64,000 nt of DNA from Bacteroides fragilis (GCF_019583405.1 NZ_SZUU01000001.1:744001-808000), one strand, 5' to 3'. Numbered from the stretch's first letter, positions 15,890 to 23,869 are shown. Numbers and translations are program-made. Notes: a model not told the origin generated them from the sequence alone.

Positions 15890-17254
15890 ATGCTACAACC
15901 CCAAGCACCCGAACTCGAGGAAACCATCCTCGGAGCCTGCCTGATTGAAAAAGAAGGCATGGCACTGATTGACGAACTGCTGAAACCGGAAATGTTCTAT
16001 GTCACCCGTCATCAACTGATTTACGCCACATTGCAGGCAATGTTCCACACCGGTACGAACATCGACATCCTCACCGTCACCGAGGAGCTTCGCAAACGTG
16101 GAAAGCTGGACGATGCCGGAGGGCCGTTCTACATCACCCAACTGAGCAGCCGGGTGGCAAGTTCGGCACACCTGGAATATCACGCACGCATCGTTCACCA
16201 AAAGTACATCCGAAGGGAAATGATCGTGGGATTCAGCAAACTGCTGACACTCTCCGGTGACGAAACCATCGACCTGACAGACACGTTAGTGGATGGACAC
16301 AACCTGCTGGACAGGCTGGAAGGGGCATGTGGGCACAACAGGCAGTTGCGCGATATGGACACGCTGATGCAGGCAACCCTGACCGAAGCGGAAGGACGCA
16401 TGCAGAAAAATAAGGACGGAGTGACCGGAATCCCCACCGGACTGGCCGAACTGGACAAGATGACAGGAGGATGGCAAAACAGCGATCTGATCACCATCGC
16501 TGCCCGTCCGGCAGTGGGGAAAACCGCCTTTGCACTCCATCTGGCAAAAGCTGCGGCAACGGCCGGACACCACACGGTGGTGTACAGCCTCGAGATGCAA
16601 GCCGAGCGGTTGGGCGACCGCTGGCTCCTGTCGGCAGGAGAAATGGACCCATACCTCTGGCGAAGCGGAAAGCTATCACAGGAAACATGGCTACAGGCCC
16701 GGCAAACGGCCGGAGAACTGGCAAGGCTCCCCATCTGCGTAGACGATAACCCGGATATGAGCATGGACCGTGTACGCTCGAGCGCCCGGTTGCTGCAAAG
16801 CAAAGGGAAGTGTGACTTTATCATTATCGACTACCTGCAACTGTGTGACATGCGCACCGAACAAACCAACCGGAACCGGGAACAAGAGGTGGCACAGGCA
16901 AGCCGTAAAGCAAAACTGCTGGCCAAAGAGCTGCACATCCCGGTCATCTTGCTAAGCCAACTCAACCGTGGCTCCGAAAACAGGGCGTACGGACGTCTGG
17001 AATTAGCCGACCTGCGTGAGAGTGGAGCCATAGAACAGGATTCCGACCTGGTGCTCCTCCTCTATCGTCCGGCACTGGCACATCTGGCAACAGACAAACA
17101 AAGCGGATATCCGACGGAGGGACTGGGAGTAGCCATCATCGCCAAACACCGCAACGGGGAAACGGGAAACGTATACTTCGGACACAACAAGAGCATGACA
17201 AAAATCGGCGACTACGTTCCGCCCATGGAATGGATAAAAAAGAATGCCAGATAG
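15890..17254 (+). CDS. DnaB-type replicative helicase, cassette copy
   Basis: 454 residues. The N-terminal DnaB domain (EETILGACLIEKEG, YATLQAMFHTG) is followed by the RecA-like ATPase: Walker A ARPAVGKT (205-212), the H2 region VVYSLEM, Walker B-like FIIIDYLQL, ILLSQLNRGSE and the arginine-finger region YRP near the end. It would unwind DNA 5' to 3' as a hexamer. The proteins around it (initiator-like, HU-like, amidase) suggest a mobile-element origin, a second DnaB besides the chromosomal one; the main copy is not in this window, so that is an inference. It is slightly shorter than housekeeping DnaB of Bacteroidetes. Confidence 0.85.
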   Translation: MLQPQAPELEETILGACLIEKEGMALIDELLKPEMFYVTRHQLIYATLQAMFHTGTNIDILTVTEELRKRGKLDDAGGPFYITQLSSRVASSAHLEYHARIVHQKYIRREMIVGFSKLLTLSGDETIDLTDTLVDGHNLLDRLEGACGHNRQLRDMDTLMQATLTEAEGRMQKNKDGVTGIPTGLAELDKMTGGWQNSDLITIAARPAVGKTAFALHLAKAAATAGHHTVVYSLEMQAERLGDRWLLSAGEMDPYLWRSGKLSQETWLQARQTAGELARLPICVDDNPDMSMDRVRSSARLLQSKGKCDFIIIDYLQLCDMRTEQTNRNREQEVAQASRKAKLLAKELHIPVILLSQLNRGSENRAYGRLELADLRESGAIEQDSDLVLLLYRPALAHLATDKQSGYPTEGLGVAIIAKHRNGETGNVYFGHNKSMTKIGDYVPPMEWIKKNAR

Positions 17255-17300
17255 AGGCTCCGTTTTCTTAACCGACACATCGTTATTTTCATCATTTTAC

Positions 17301-17331
17301 TTGACTTTACCTGTTTGATTTCGTATCTTTA
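17301..17331 (+). promoter_or_regulatory. Promoter of the HU-like gene
   Basis: TTG (17301-17303), a 20-base spacer and TATCTTTA (17324-17331), one mismatch from TAnnTTTG, 51 bases before the ATG at 17383. Confidence 0.55.
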
Positions 17332-17382
17332 CGTAGTGATTGAGACAAGAAATTTATTAACCTAAACCTTAACTTTTTATTT

Positions 17383-17862
17383 ATGGAAGTATCTGTAGAG
17401 CGCTATCAGCGCAAGAAGTATGTGAGCCAGGAGAGCTCTCCCCTACTGTATTACATTCGTCAAAAGGCCGGAACAGCCAAAATCGTAGATATCGACGCAC
17501 TGGCGGAAGATATCCAGACCAATTGTGCCCTGACAACGGGCGATGTGAAACACACCATAGAGGCGCTGGTGGAACAGCTGCGAAAGGTGCTGACGCAGGG
17601 AAACAAAGTGAAAATAGAAGGACTGGGAACCTTCCACATGACGCTGACCTGCCTGCCGGGCGAAACCGAGAAGGAGTGCACGGTGAAGAATATCAAGCGG
17701 GTGAACGTGCGGTTCATACCCGATAAGGCAATGAAGCTGGTGAACGCCAGCCGGAGCATGACCCGAAGCCCGAACAACGTGACGTTTGCCATGGCTTCGG
17801 CAGGCGCTCCGGAAGGCGGAGGAAGCGGAGACGGGGGCATTGTGGACGACCCGACGGCATAA
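17383..17862 (+). CDS. HU/IHF-like DNA-binding protein
   Basis: 159 residues. The core at about 35-125 has the HU fold pattern: helices with ALAEDIQTNCALTTGDVKHT and IEALVEQLRKVLTQGNKVKI, then EGLGTFHMTL, which is the GFGTF-like turn, and a C-terminal helix. The N-terminal ~30 residues (VERYQRKKYVSQES) and the Gly-rich tail (EGGGSGDGG) are extensions typical of the longer HU-like proteins of Bacteroides. It probably bends or wraps DNA. It stands with its own promoter between DnaB and the amidase gene, an order that recurs in Bacteroides cassettes (from memory). A specific partner or target is not visible. Confidence 0.85.
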   Translation: MEVSVERYQRKKYVSQESSPLLYYIRQKAGTAKIVDIDALAEDIQTNCALTTGDVKHTIEALVEQLRKVLTQGNKVKIEGLGTFHMTLTCLPGETEKECTVKNIKRVNVRFIPDKAMKLVNASRSMTRSPNNVTFAMASAGAPEGGGSGDGGIVDDPTA

Positions 17863-17867
17863 ATCCG

Positions 17868-17965
17868 CACCACAGATTACTCAGATTTACACAGATTTAA
17901 ATTTTAAGTTCGATTGCAGAGAAAATAAATCTTTATCTGTGATAATCTGTGAAATCTGTGGTGAA
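17868..17965. repeat. CACAGATTACACAGATT-type palindromic intergenic repeat
   Basis: Left arm GCACCACAGATTACTCAG and right arm GATAATCTGTGAAATCTG ending GTGGTGAA flank an A/T-rich centre, between the HU-like gene and the small peptide. Confidence 0.85.
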
Positions 17966-17992
17966 ACAACGAAACTTAATACAGCAAAAACA

Positions 17993-18070
17993 ATGAAGAA
18001 AATACAAAAAATACTGGAATGTCTACTGGCATTCCTGATGTTTCTCCGCGGGGGGAACACCGAAAAATAG
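17993..18070 (+). CDS. 25-residue hydrophobic peptide
   Basis: Reading frame of 25 codons starting MKKIQKILECLLAFLMF: a basic start, one short hydrophobic helix (about residues 7-18) and a polar tail ending GGNTEK. Its stop is ten bases before the amidase ATG. Very small peptide genes occur at exactly this position between HU-like and amidase genes in Bacteroides; NCBI calls one such family smalltalk. I assign it by position and size, not by a sequence match. Inserting in the membrane is likely; a holin-like or signalling role would be speculation. Confidence 0.55.
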   Translation: MKKIQKILECLLAFLMFLRGGNTEK

Positions 18071-18080
18071 AACCGGAACT

Positions 18081-18524
18081 ATGAGAGAAATCAATCTGAT
18101 CGTTATTCACTGCTCCGCAACCAGAGAAGACCGCTGCTTCACGGAGCATGACCTGGAGGAGTGTCACCGAAGACGGGGATTCGAAGGAGCGGGCTATCAC
18201 TTCTACATACGCAAGGATGGGAAGATCATCACTACCCGACCGGTGGAACGGGCCGGGGCACATGCCAAGGGATTCAACGCACACTCCATAGGCATCTGCT
18301 ACGAAGGAGGGCTGGACTGCAACGGACGACCCAAAGACACCCGGACAGAATGGCAAAAACATTCAATGCGGGTACTGGTGAGAGTATTGCTGAAGGAGTA
18401 TCCCGGAAGCAGGGTATGCGGACACAGGGATCTGAGTCCGGACCTGAACGGAAACGGAGAGATAGAACCCGAAGAGTGGATCAAGGCATGCCCGTGCTTT
18501 GAGGTGAAAGAGGAAAGCTTTTAA
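18081..18524 (+). CDS. N-acetylmuramoyl-L-alanine amidase (T7 lysozyme type)
   Basis: 147 residues, the standard size of Bacteroides phage-type amidases. Zinc ligands expected from T7 lysozyme are visible: His10 in LIVIHCSAT, His115 in VCGHRDLSPD and Cys137 in KACPCF. The substrate-groove segment GYHFYIRKDG and HSIGICYEGG are also present. It cleaves the bond between muramic acid and the first alanine of peptidoglycan. There is no signal peptide, as in phage enzymes that need a holin or lysis to reach the wall. It ends the replication-like cassette and may act with the small hydrophobic peptide before it, though that coupling is not shown. Confidence 0.85.
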   Translation: MREINLIVIHCSATREDRCFTEHDLEECHRRRGFEGAGYHFYIRKDGKIITTRPVERAGAHAKGFNAHSIGICYEGGLDCNGRPKDTRTEWQKHSMRVLVRVLLKEYPGSRVCGHRDLSPDLNGNGEIEPEEWIKACPCFEVKEESF

Positions 18525-18525
18525 A

Positions 18526-18664
18526 TTCACCACAAACCTCACCACAGAGTACACGGAGTACACAGAGTTTTATTGCTAATGAACGGAGCTCACCACAGAT
18601 TACACGGATTATCACAGATTGAGAAATAGATAAATCTGTGTTAATCTGTGTAATCTGTGGTGAA
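18526..18664. repeat. Composite of CACAGAG and CACAGATT repeats
   Basis: A CACAGAG-type left arm (TCACCACAGAGTACACGG, about 18543-18570) is followed at once by a complete CACAGATT-type copy (18590-18664). Outside these, CCACAAAC (18530-18537) and GTTTGTGG (18665-18672) also match as inverted arms, so the elements look nested. The composite separates the amidase gene from the tRNA cluster. Confidence 0.75.
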
Positions 18665-18706
18665 GTTTGTGGAATCAGCATGGCACTGACCCCGGTAAAC
18701 GGTAAA

Positions 18707-18748
18707 CAAAAAAAGGAAGCTGAATCAAATGATTCAACTTCCTTTTTC
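18707..18748 (-). terminator. Terminator of the tRNA cluster
   Basis: AAGGAAG-TGAATCA / TGATTCA-CTTCC form a long stem. On the minus strand the stem is followed by a run of T (the plus-strand A run at 18707-18714). The opposite side also has T residues, so it could work in both directions. Confidence 0.75.
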
Positions 18749-18753
18749 TTTGA

Positions 18754-18825
18754 GCGGAAAACGAGACTCGAACTCGCGACCCTAACCTTGGCAAGGTTAT
18801 GCTCTACCAACTGAGCTATTTCCGC
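18754..18825 (-). tRNA. tRNA-Gly (GCC), copy 3
   Basis: The 72-nt cloverleaf read on the minus strand starts GCGGAAATAGCTCAG, has anticodon loop CTTGCCAAG (GCC) and ends with GAGTTCGAGTCTCG plus the matching acceptor strand. It is identical to the copies at 18977 and 19300. CCA is not encoded. Confidence 0.95.
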
Positions 18826-18832
18826 AATGTAG

Positions 18833-18914
18833 TGCCCAGAACAGGACTCGAACCTGCATGCCTCTCGACACACGCACCTGAAACGTGCGCGTCTACCAAT
18901 TCCGCCACCTGGGC
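18833..18914 (-). tRNA. tRNA-Leu (CAG), copy 2
   Basis: Class II tRNA of 82 nt: acceptor GCCCAGG, D-loop GGCGGAATTGGTAGAC, anticodon loop TTCAGGT (CAG), long variable arm and T arm GGTTCGAGTCC. Identical to the copy at 19192. Confidence 0.95.
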
Positions 18915-18976
18915 ATTGACTAATCAGGAATCTGCTGTTTAAATGGAGAGGAACAGATAACCGACGTTCTTGTTGA

Positions 18977-19048
18977 GCGGAAAACGAGACTCGAACTCGC
19001 GACCCTAACCTTGGCAAGGTTATGCTCTACCAACTGAGCTATTTCCGC
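18977..19048 (-). tRNA. tRNA-Gly (GCC), copy 2
   Basis: Identical 72-nt cloverleaf with anticodon GCC, between the two leucine tRNA regions. Confidence 0.95.
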
Positions 19049-19070
19049 AAAACAACTTTAATAAAGAATG

Positions 19071-19154
19071 TGAAGAGAAGGAGACTCGAACTCCCACGAC
19101 AGTAATGTCACTACCCCCTCAAAGTAGCGCGTCTACCAATTCCGCCACCTCTCC
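19071..19154 (-). tRNA. tRNA-Leu (GAG)
   Basis: 84-nt class II tRNA: acceptor GGAGAGG pairs with TCTCTTC (with two G-U pairs), anticodon loop TTGAGGG (GAG), long variable arm, T arm GAGTTCGAGTCTC. Confidence 0.93.
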
Positions 19155-19191
19155 AATCTCAATTAAAGCTTTGAACTATTCTCACCTTTTG

Positions 19192-19273
19192 TGCCCAGAA
19201 CAGGACTCGAACCTGCATGCCTCTCGACACACGCACCTGAAACGTGCGCGTCTACCAATTCCGCCACCTGGGC
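19192..19273 (-). tRNA. tRNA-Leu (CAG), copy 1
   Basis: Identical to the copy at 18833, including the variable arm, with different flanking DNA. Confidence 0.95.
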
Positions 19274-19299
19274 AAAAGGTTTCCAACATTTCAAAGAGA

Positions 19300-19371
19300 G
19301 CGGAAAACGAGACTCGAACTCGCGACCCTAACCTTGGCAAGGTTATGCTCTACCAACTGAGCTATTTCCGC
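19300..19371 (-). tRNA. tRNA-Gly (GCC), copy 1
   Basis: First tRNA of the cluster in transcription order; identical in sequence to the other two glycine copies. Confidence 0.95.
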
Positions 19372-19402
19372 ATTTGCAACCGTTGTTTCTCGATTGCGGT
19401 TG

Positions 19403-19432
19403 CAAAGGTAGGCATTTTCTTGATATCTGCAA
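19403..19432 (-). promoter_or_regulatory. Promoter of the tRNA cluster
   Basis: On the minus strand: TTG (19430-19432), a 19-base spacer and TACCTTTG (plus-strand CAAAGGTA, 19403-19410), an exact consensus -7. It starts about 30 bases before the first tRNA. Confidence 0.75.
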
Positions 19433-19501
19433 GCATTCGGGATACTTTTTTCTCAGGAAAATGTGCATTTTGTTTTTGCCAAACGACAAATGTTTTGATT
19501 A

Positions 19502-20641
19502 TCAACTCATTCTATTGCGATAATCTTCATAGGAAAATTGCTTGAAGATTTCAGCATTTCCACTCGCCGTCCACAAAGCAATGGCAGGATGGTGGATCCC
19601 GTTGAACATATTTGTTTTTACCATCGTATAATGTATCATATCTTCAAAAACAATACGTTCGCCGATCTGCAATTCATGATCGAAACTCCAGGAACCCATA
19701 TAGTCTCCGCTCAGGCAGGAATTACCTCCGAGCCGATAGACAAACGGTCCCTCCTCTCCCATCACCGCCCCGCGAACGGCCGGTTGATAAGGCATTTCCA
19801 GACAGTCGGGCATGTGACAGGTAAAGCTGACGTTAAGAATGGCGGTACGGATACCACGGCTCTCGACAATATCTACCACCTCGGAAGTCAGTACCCCGGT
19901 TTGCCAGGTGAAAGCCGAACCGGGCTCAAGGATGATGCGCAAATGCGGATAACGTTTCTTTAAGCCCTGCAACAAGCCTATCAGGTGCCCGGTATCATAA
20001 TCTTTACGGGTCATCAGATGTCCGCCTCCCAGGTTGAGCCACTTTATCTGAGAGAACCACGGGGAGAACTTCTCTTCAAGATGTTGCAAAGTACGCTCGA
20101 GTTCAAACGAAGATGATTCACAATGGCAATGGCAATGAAAACCCTCGATCCCCTGCGGCAACCTTTCGGGCAGCAGATCGGCAGTGATGCCGAAACGGGT
20201 GCCGGGAGCGCACGGATTATAGAGTTCGGTCTCCACTTCGGAATATTCGGGATTGATGCGAATGCCGCAAGAAATGTCACTGCCTCCGGCCACGGTCATC
20301 GGGTAGAACCGGTGGAACTGCGCCATGGAATTGAACGTGATATGACTGCTGCAACGCATGATTTCCGGAAAGTCGGCTTCGGTATAAGCCGGAGAATAAG
20401 TGTGTGCCTTACTGCCGAACTCTTCGAGTGCCAGGCGCGCCTCGTAGACGGAGCTTGCCGTGGAATGTCCGATGTATTCCCTGAAAATAGGGAATGAACG
20501 CCACATGGCAAAAGACTTGAAAGCAAGGATGATTTCAACTCCGGCCCGGTCGGCCACACTCTTTATCAGACTGAGGTTCTTTCTCAGCAATTCTTCCTCC
20601 ATGATATAGCACGGAGAGGGAAATTGGGTAAAATCTATCAT
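19502..20641 (-). CDS. nspC: Carboxynorspermidine decarboxylase
   Basis: 379 residues from the ATG at 20641 (MIDFTQFPSPCYI); an in-frame TTG two codons earlier is less likely. This is a fold III PLP enzyme of the alanine racemase/ornithine decarboxylase type: FKSFAMW carries the PLP lysine (Lys42), HCHCHCESSSF and LNLGGGH bind the cofactor, LEPGSAFTWQTG is the phosphate-binding segment, and SFTCHMPDCLEMPYQP plus YRLGGNSCLSGD hold the active-site Cys/Asp. It decarboxylates carboxyspermidine/carboxynorspermidine in the alternative spermidine pathway used by Bacteroidetes. Its partner dehydrogenase gene is not next to it. It is separated from the upstream pcrA stop by a palindromic repeat. Confidence 0.92.
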   Translation of the reverse strand: MIDFTQFPSPCYIMEEELLRKNLSLIKSVADRAGVEIILAFKSFAMWRSFPIFREYIGHSTASSVYEARLALEEFGSKAHTYSPAYTEADFPEIMRCSSHITFNSMAQFHRFYPMTVAGGSDISCGIRINPEYSEVETELYNPCAPGTRFGITADLLPERLPQGIEGFHCHCHCESSSFELERTLQHLEEKFSPWFSQIKWLNLGGGHLMTRKDYDTGHLIGLLQGLKKRYPHLRIILEPGSAFTWQTGVLTSEVVDIVESRGIRTAILNVSFTCHMPDCLEMPYQPAVRGAVMGEEGPFVYRLGGNSCLSGDYMGSWSFDHELQIGERIVFEDMIHYTMVKTNMFNGIHHPAIALWTASGNAEIFKQFSYEDYRNRMS

Positions 20642-20655
20642 AGTCAACTACAAGG

Positions 20656-20756
20656 TTCACCACAGAGGACACAGAGGACACGGAGTTTTTATTTTCCAGG
20701 TTTATAGAAAGATCTTAAATTCTTCCTCTGTGAACTCTGTGTTACTCTGTGGTGAA
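20656..20756. repeat. CACAGAG-type palindromic intergenic repeat
   Basis: Complete copy: TTCACCACAGAGGACACAG on the left, CTCTGTGTTACTCTGTGG then TGAA on the right, filling the gap between nspC and the helicase gene. Confidence 0.9.
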
Positions 20757-20759
20757 TAA

Positions 20760-23120
20760 TTATTCTATTACTTTAAATCTCGCAAAACGCAGCAGCAACT
20801 GTTTATCGCCCGCATTACGGAAATGGATCGTCGCTTTGGCATTGTCGCCCGAACCTTCGACACGAATCACCTGGCCTATGCCGAAACGCTCGTGTTCAAT
20901 GGTCTGCCCGGGTTGTACACCTGTAATGCCGGCTCCGGGAGCTGCCGATGGGGATACCGTGGTACCGCTCACCCTCTTCAAGTTACGGGGGACGGTCGGG
21001 GCAATGATCTGCTCCTTCGGACGTTCACGCTGCGGACGGTCGGCAGACGGACGGGCAGAAAAACGCTCGGCAGACGGACGGCGGGAGTATCCCTCCTCCA
21101 TTTCGCGGCGGAAACGGCCGGCTCCTTCGTCAACGCTACGGCCTAAAGCTGCCTCCTGCGGAAGTTGCAGGAAGCGGGTGTCGATATCCCTCAGGAACCG
21201 ACTGGGACTGCCGAACTCCATCTTTCCGTAACGGAAACGGGTTTTGGCAAACGAGAGGAAACAGTGTTCCTCGGCACGGGTGATGGCGACGTAGAACAGG
21301 CGACGTTCTTCTTCCATCGCGCGCGGTGAATCGCCCGCCATGCCACTGGGGAAGAGATTCTCTTCCAACCCTACCACAAATACATTGCGGAACTCCAGCC
21401 CTTTGGCAGAATGCACCGTCATCAAAGTCACCTTCTCACCATCTCCCTCCTTATCGGAATCCTGATCGGTGAGCAGGGATACTTCGGAGAGAAAGTCGAT
21501 CAGTGAAACATTTGTGTTCCCCTCTTCCTGACGCATGGCACAGAAATCATTCATACCGTTCACCAGTTCCTCGATGTTCTCTTTGCGGCTCAGGTTTTCG
21601 GGCGAATTGTCCTGACAGACGTCATTGATAATGCCGGACTGGCGGATGATTGCCGTACCTATTTCATAGGCATTCTTCTCCGCCACCTCGGTCATGAACT
21701 GTTCGATCAGTTCACGAAAGCCTTGCAACTTGGTGTGTGTATTTTTATTAATAGTAAGTCCGTAAGTGATAGGTTCGCACAGCACAGTCCACAGGCTGAC
21801 ATTGTTGTCGGTGGCGGCTTTGATAATCTTCCCCACCGTAGTATCACCGATGCCGCGTGCCGGATAATTGATAATCCGCTTGAACGCCTCTTCATCGTTG
21901 GGATTGACCACCAGACGGAAATAAGCTATAATGTCTTTTATTTCCTTACGCTGATAGAAAGAGAGGCCGCCGTAAATCTTATAAGGCATGCTCCGCTTAC
22001 GCAAGGCCTCCTCGAAGACACGGCTTTGGGCATTGGTGCGGTAAAGGATCGCAAAATCAGAATAGCCATAATCGTGTTCGCGACGCAGCTGGGCGATTTT
22101 ATTGGTCACGATATCGCCCTCTTCCACATCACTGTAGGCTTGAAATACACCGATGGCTTCCCCCCGTTCTTTCTCGGAGAAAACCTCTTTGGGGATCTGC
22201 CGCTCGTTCTTTTCGATCAGGCTGTTGGCTGCACGGACGATGGTCTGGGTAGAACGATAATTCTGCTCCAGCTTGAAGACTTTTGTGTCGGGATATATCT
22301 TGGTGAAATACAAAATATTGTCGATGTCGGCTCCCCGGAAAGAGTAGATGCTCTGAGCATCGTCACCCACCACACAAACACGCTGATTCTCCTTAGTGAG
22401 CTGCAACACAATGCTGTGCTGCGCATAGTTGGTGTCCTGATACTCGTCGACAAGCACATAACGGAACTGCTCACGATAGCGCGCCAGCACTTCGGGAAAA
22501 TCGCGGAAAAGAATATAGGTATAGACCAGCAAATCATCGAAATCCATTGCTCCGGCTTGTCGGCAACGCTCCCAGTAACGGCTGTAAATGTCGCGTATGG
22601 CAGGCATCTTGGCCGCAGCATCTGCCTCGTAAGCCTCCTTGTTGGCAGCATAGCCCGAAGGAGACACCAAATGGTTCTTGGCATTGGAAATGCGAGCCTG
22701 CACACTGCCGGGTTTATAGGTCTTTTCGTCAAGCCCCATCTCCTTGATGATGGAACGGAGCAGGCTCTTGCTGTCCGCCGAGTCGTAGATGGTGAACTGT
22801 GACGTAAACCCGATGTGGGATGCCTCGGCACGAAGAATACGGGAGAACACCGAATGGAATGTACCCATCCAGAGATACCGTGCACGCTGTTCGCCCACCT
22901 GCCGGGCAATGCGCTCTTTCATCTCACGGGCGGCTTTGTTGGTAAAAGTCAGTGCCAGGATGTTCCAGGGATTGTAACCGTTCTCGAGCAGATAGGCTAT
23001 CTTATAAGTAAGTACGCGTGTCTTTCCGGAACCGGCACCGGCAATGACCAGTGAAGGACCCTCACCGTAGAGCACCGCTGCACGCTGGCTTTCATTAAGT
23101 TCTTCGATATAGTCGGGCAT
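20760..23120 (-). CDS. UvrD/PcrA superfamily 1 DNA helicase
   Basis: 786 residues. Helicase motifs in order: Q motif LNESQRAAV, Walker A AGAGSGKT (27-34), TFTNKAAREM, DDLLVYT, Walker B DEYQDTN, VVGDDAQSIYSFRGA, QNYRSTQ, then VTLMTVHSAKGLEF and VAITRAEE near residue 600. The C-terminal ~130 residues are a low-complexity, Arg-rich linker followed by GVQPGQTIEHERFGIGQV, the small beta domain of PcrA-type proteins that contacts RNA polymerase. It is a 3'-5' helicase in nucleotide excision repair, replication restart and removal of RecA. Whether pcrA or uvrD is the better name cannot be decided here. It is a single gene with its own candidate -7 box (TATCTTTG, plus-strand 23152-23159). Confidence 0.93.
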   Translation of the reverse strand: MPDYIEELNESQRAAVLYGEGPSLVIAGAGSGKTRVLTYKIAYLLENGYNPWNILALTFTNKAAREMKERIARQVGEQRARYLWMGTFHSVFSRILRAEASHIGFTSQFTIYDSADSKSLLRSIIKEMGLDEKTYKPGSVQARISNAKNHLVSPSGYAANKEAYEADAAAKMPAIRDIYSRYWERCRQAGAMDFDDLLVYTYILFRDFPEVLARYREQFRYVLVDEYQDTNYAQHSIVLQLTKENQRVCVVGDDAQSIYSFRGADIDNILYFTKIYPDTKVFKLEQNYRSTQTIVRAANSLIEKNERQIPKEVFSEKERGEAIGVFQAYSDVEEGDIVTNKIAQLRREHDYGYSDFAILYRTNAQSRVFEEALRKRSMPYKIYGGLSFYQRKEIKDIIAYFRLVVNPNDEEAFKRIINYPARGIGDTTVGKIIKAATDNNVSLWTVLCEPITYGLTINKNTHTKLQGFRELIEQFMTEVAEKNAYEIGTAIIRQSGIINDVCQDNSPENLSRKENIEELVNGMNDFCAMRQEEGNTNVSLIDFLSEVSLLTDQDSDKEGDGEKVTLMTVHSAKGLEFRNVFVVGLEENLFPSGMAGDSPRAMEEERRLFYVAITRAEEHCFLSFAKTRFRYGKMEFGSPSRFLRDIDTRFLQLPQEAALGRSVDEGAGRFRREMEEGYSRRPSAERFSARPSADRPQRERPKEQIIAPTVPRNLKRVSGTTVSPSAAPGAGITGVQPGQTIEHERFGIGQVIRVEGSGDNAKATIHFRNAGDKQLLLRFARFKVIE

Positions 23121-23277
23121 AAAATTTATCTGTTAAATCTCTATTCACTGGCAAAGATAGAGGAAAGTTTGGACAACTCCGAACATTTAGGCCCTATATC
23201 CCGTTATATATTTATAGAAACGAAATAAAAGATTTGAATTTATGAATACATTATTAATGTCTTTAATATTTACAACC

Positions 23278-23859
23278 ATGACTTACGAAATGCCTAAACT
23301 TCCGTACGCAAACAATGCGCTGGAACCTGTAATCAGTCAGCAGACCATTGATTACCATTATGGTAAACATCTTCAAACATATGTAAACAATCTCAATAGC
23401 CTCGTTCCGGGCACCGAATTTGAAGGGAAAACAGTAGAAGCCATCGTAGCTTCAGCTCCCGACGGAGCCATCTTCAACAATGCCGGACAGGTGCTGAACC
23501 ATACTCTGTACTTCCTGCAATTTGCGCCGAAACCGGCAAAGAACGAACCAACGGGCAAGTTGGGAGAAGCCATCAAACGTGACTTCGGCAGCTTTGAAAA
23601 CTTCAAGAAAGAGTTCAATGCAGCCTCTGTAGGATTGTTCGGTTCGGGATGGGCCTGGCTGTCTGTTGACAAAGACGGAAAGCTGCACATCACCAAAGAA
23701 CCCAACGGAAGCAATCCGGTACGTGCGGGACTGAAGCCGTTACTGGGATTTGACGTATGGGAACATGCTTATTATCTCGACTATCAGAACCGTCGTGCCG
23801 ACCATGTAAACAAACTGTGGGAGATCATCGACTGGGATGTCGTAGAAAAACGACTGTAA
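23278..23859 (+). CDS. sodB: Superoxide dismutase (Fe/Mn)
   Basis: 193 residues from the ATG at 23278 (MTYEMPKLPYANNALEP). The frame is open from 23242, but the shorter start matches the family N-terminus. Metal ligands are visible: His27 (YHYGKHLQTY), the His in LNHTLYFLQF, and Asp and His in FDVWEHAYYLDY. GSGWAWLSVDKDG is also conserved. It converts superoxide to peroxide and oxygen in the cytoplasm, important during oxygen exposure of an anaerobe. From memory, the sequence is near-identical to B. fragilis SOD, which is cambialistic for Fe and Mn. It stands alone, divergent from the helicase gene. Confidence 0.95.
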   Translation: MTYEMPKLPYANNALEPVISQQTIDYHYGKHLQTYVNNLNSLVPGTEFEGKTVEAIVASAPDGAIFNNAGQVLNHTLYFLQFAPKPAKNEPTGKLGEAIKRDFGSFENFKKEFNAASVGLFGSGWAWLSVDKDGKLHITKEPNGSNPVRAGLKPLLGFDVWEHAYYLDYQNRRADHVNKLWEIIDWDVVEKRL

Positions 23860-23869
23860 TTCAAAAGTA

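Noticed and set aside
9865-18825. Integrated mobile element running from the tyrosine recombinase to the tRNA genes
   Set aside because: The core-like hexokinase gene lies inside, no flanking direct repeat of a tRNA end was found, and the recombinase is better explained by the neighbouring inverted repeats.
18481-19017. Open frame of 178 residues over the tRNA cluster, minus strand
   Set aside because: It reads through tRNA genes (the GGGIGRRARFRCVCREACRFE type translation is a classic false protein from tRNA-Leu); the tRNAs explain it fully.
19105-19545. Open frame of 146 residues on the plus strand over tRNAs
   Set aside because: Antisense reading of tRNA-Leu and tRNA-Gly; no family pattern.
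21723-22802. 359-residue frame antisense to the helicase gene
   Set aside because: Lies wholly inside the coding strand of a clear UvrD/PcrA gene; hydrophobic composition comes from the reversed codons.
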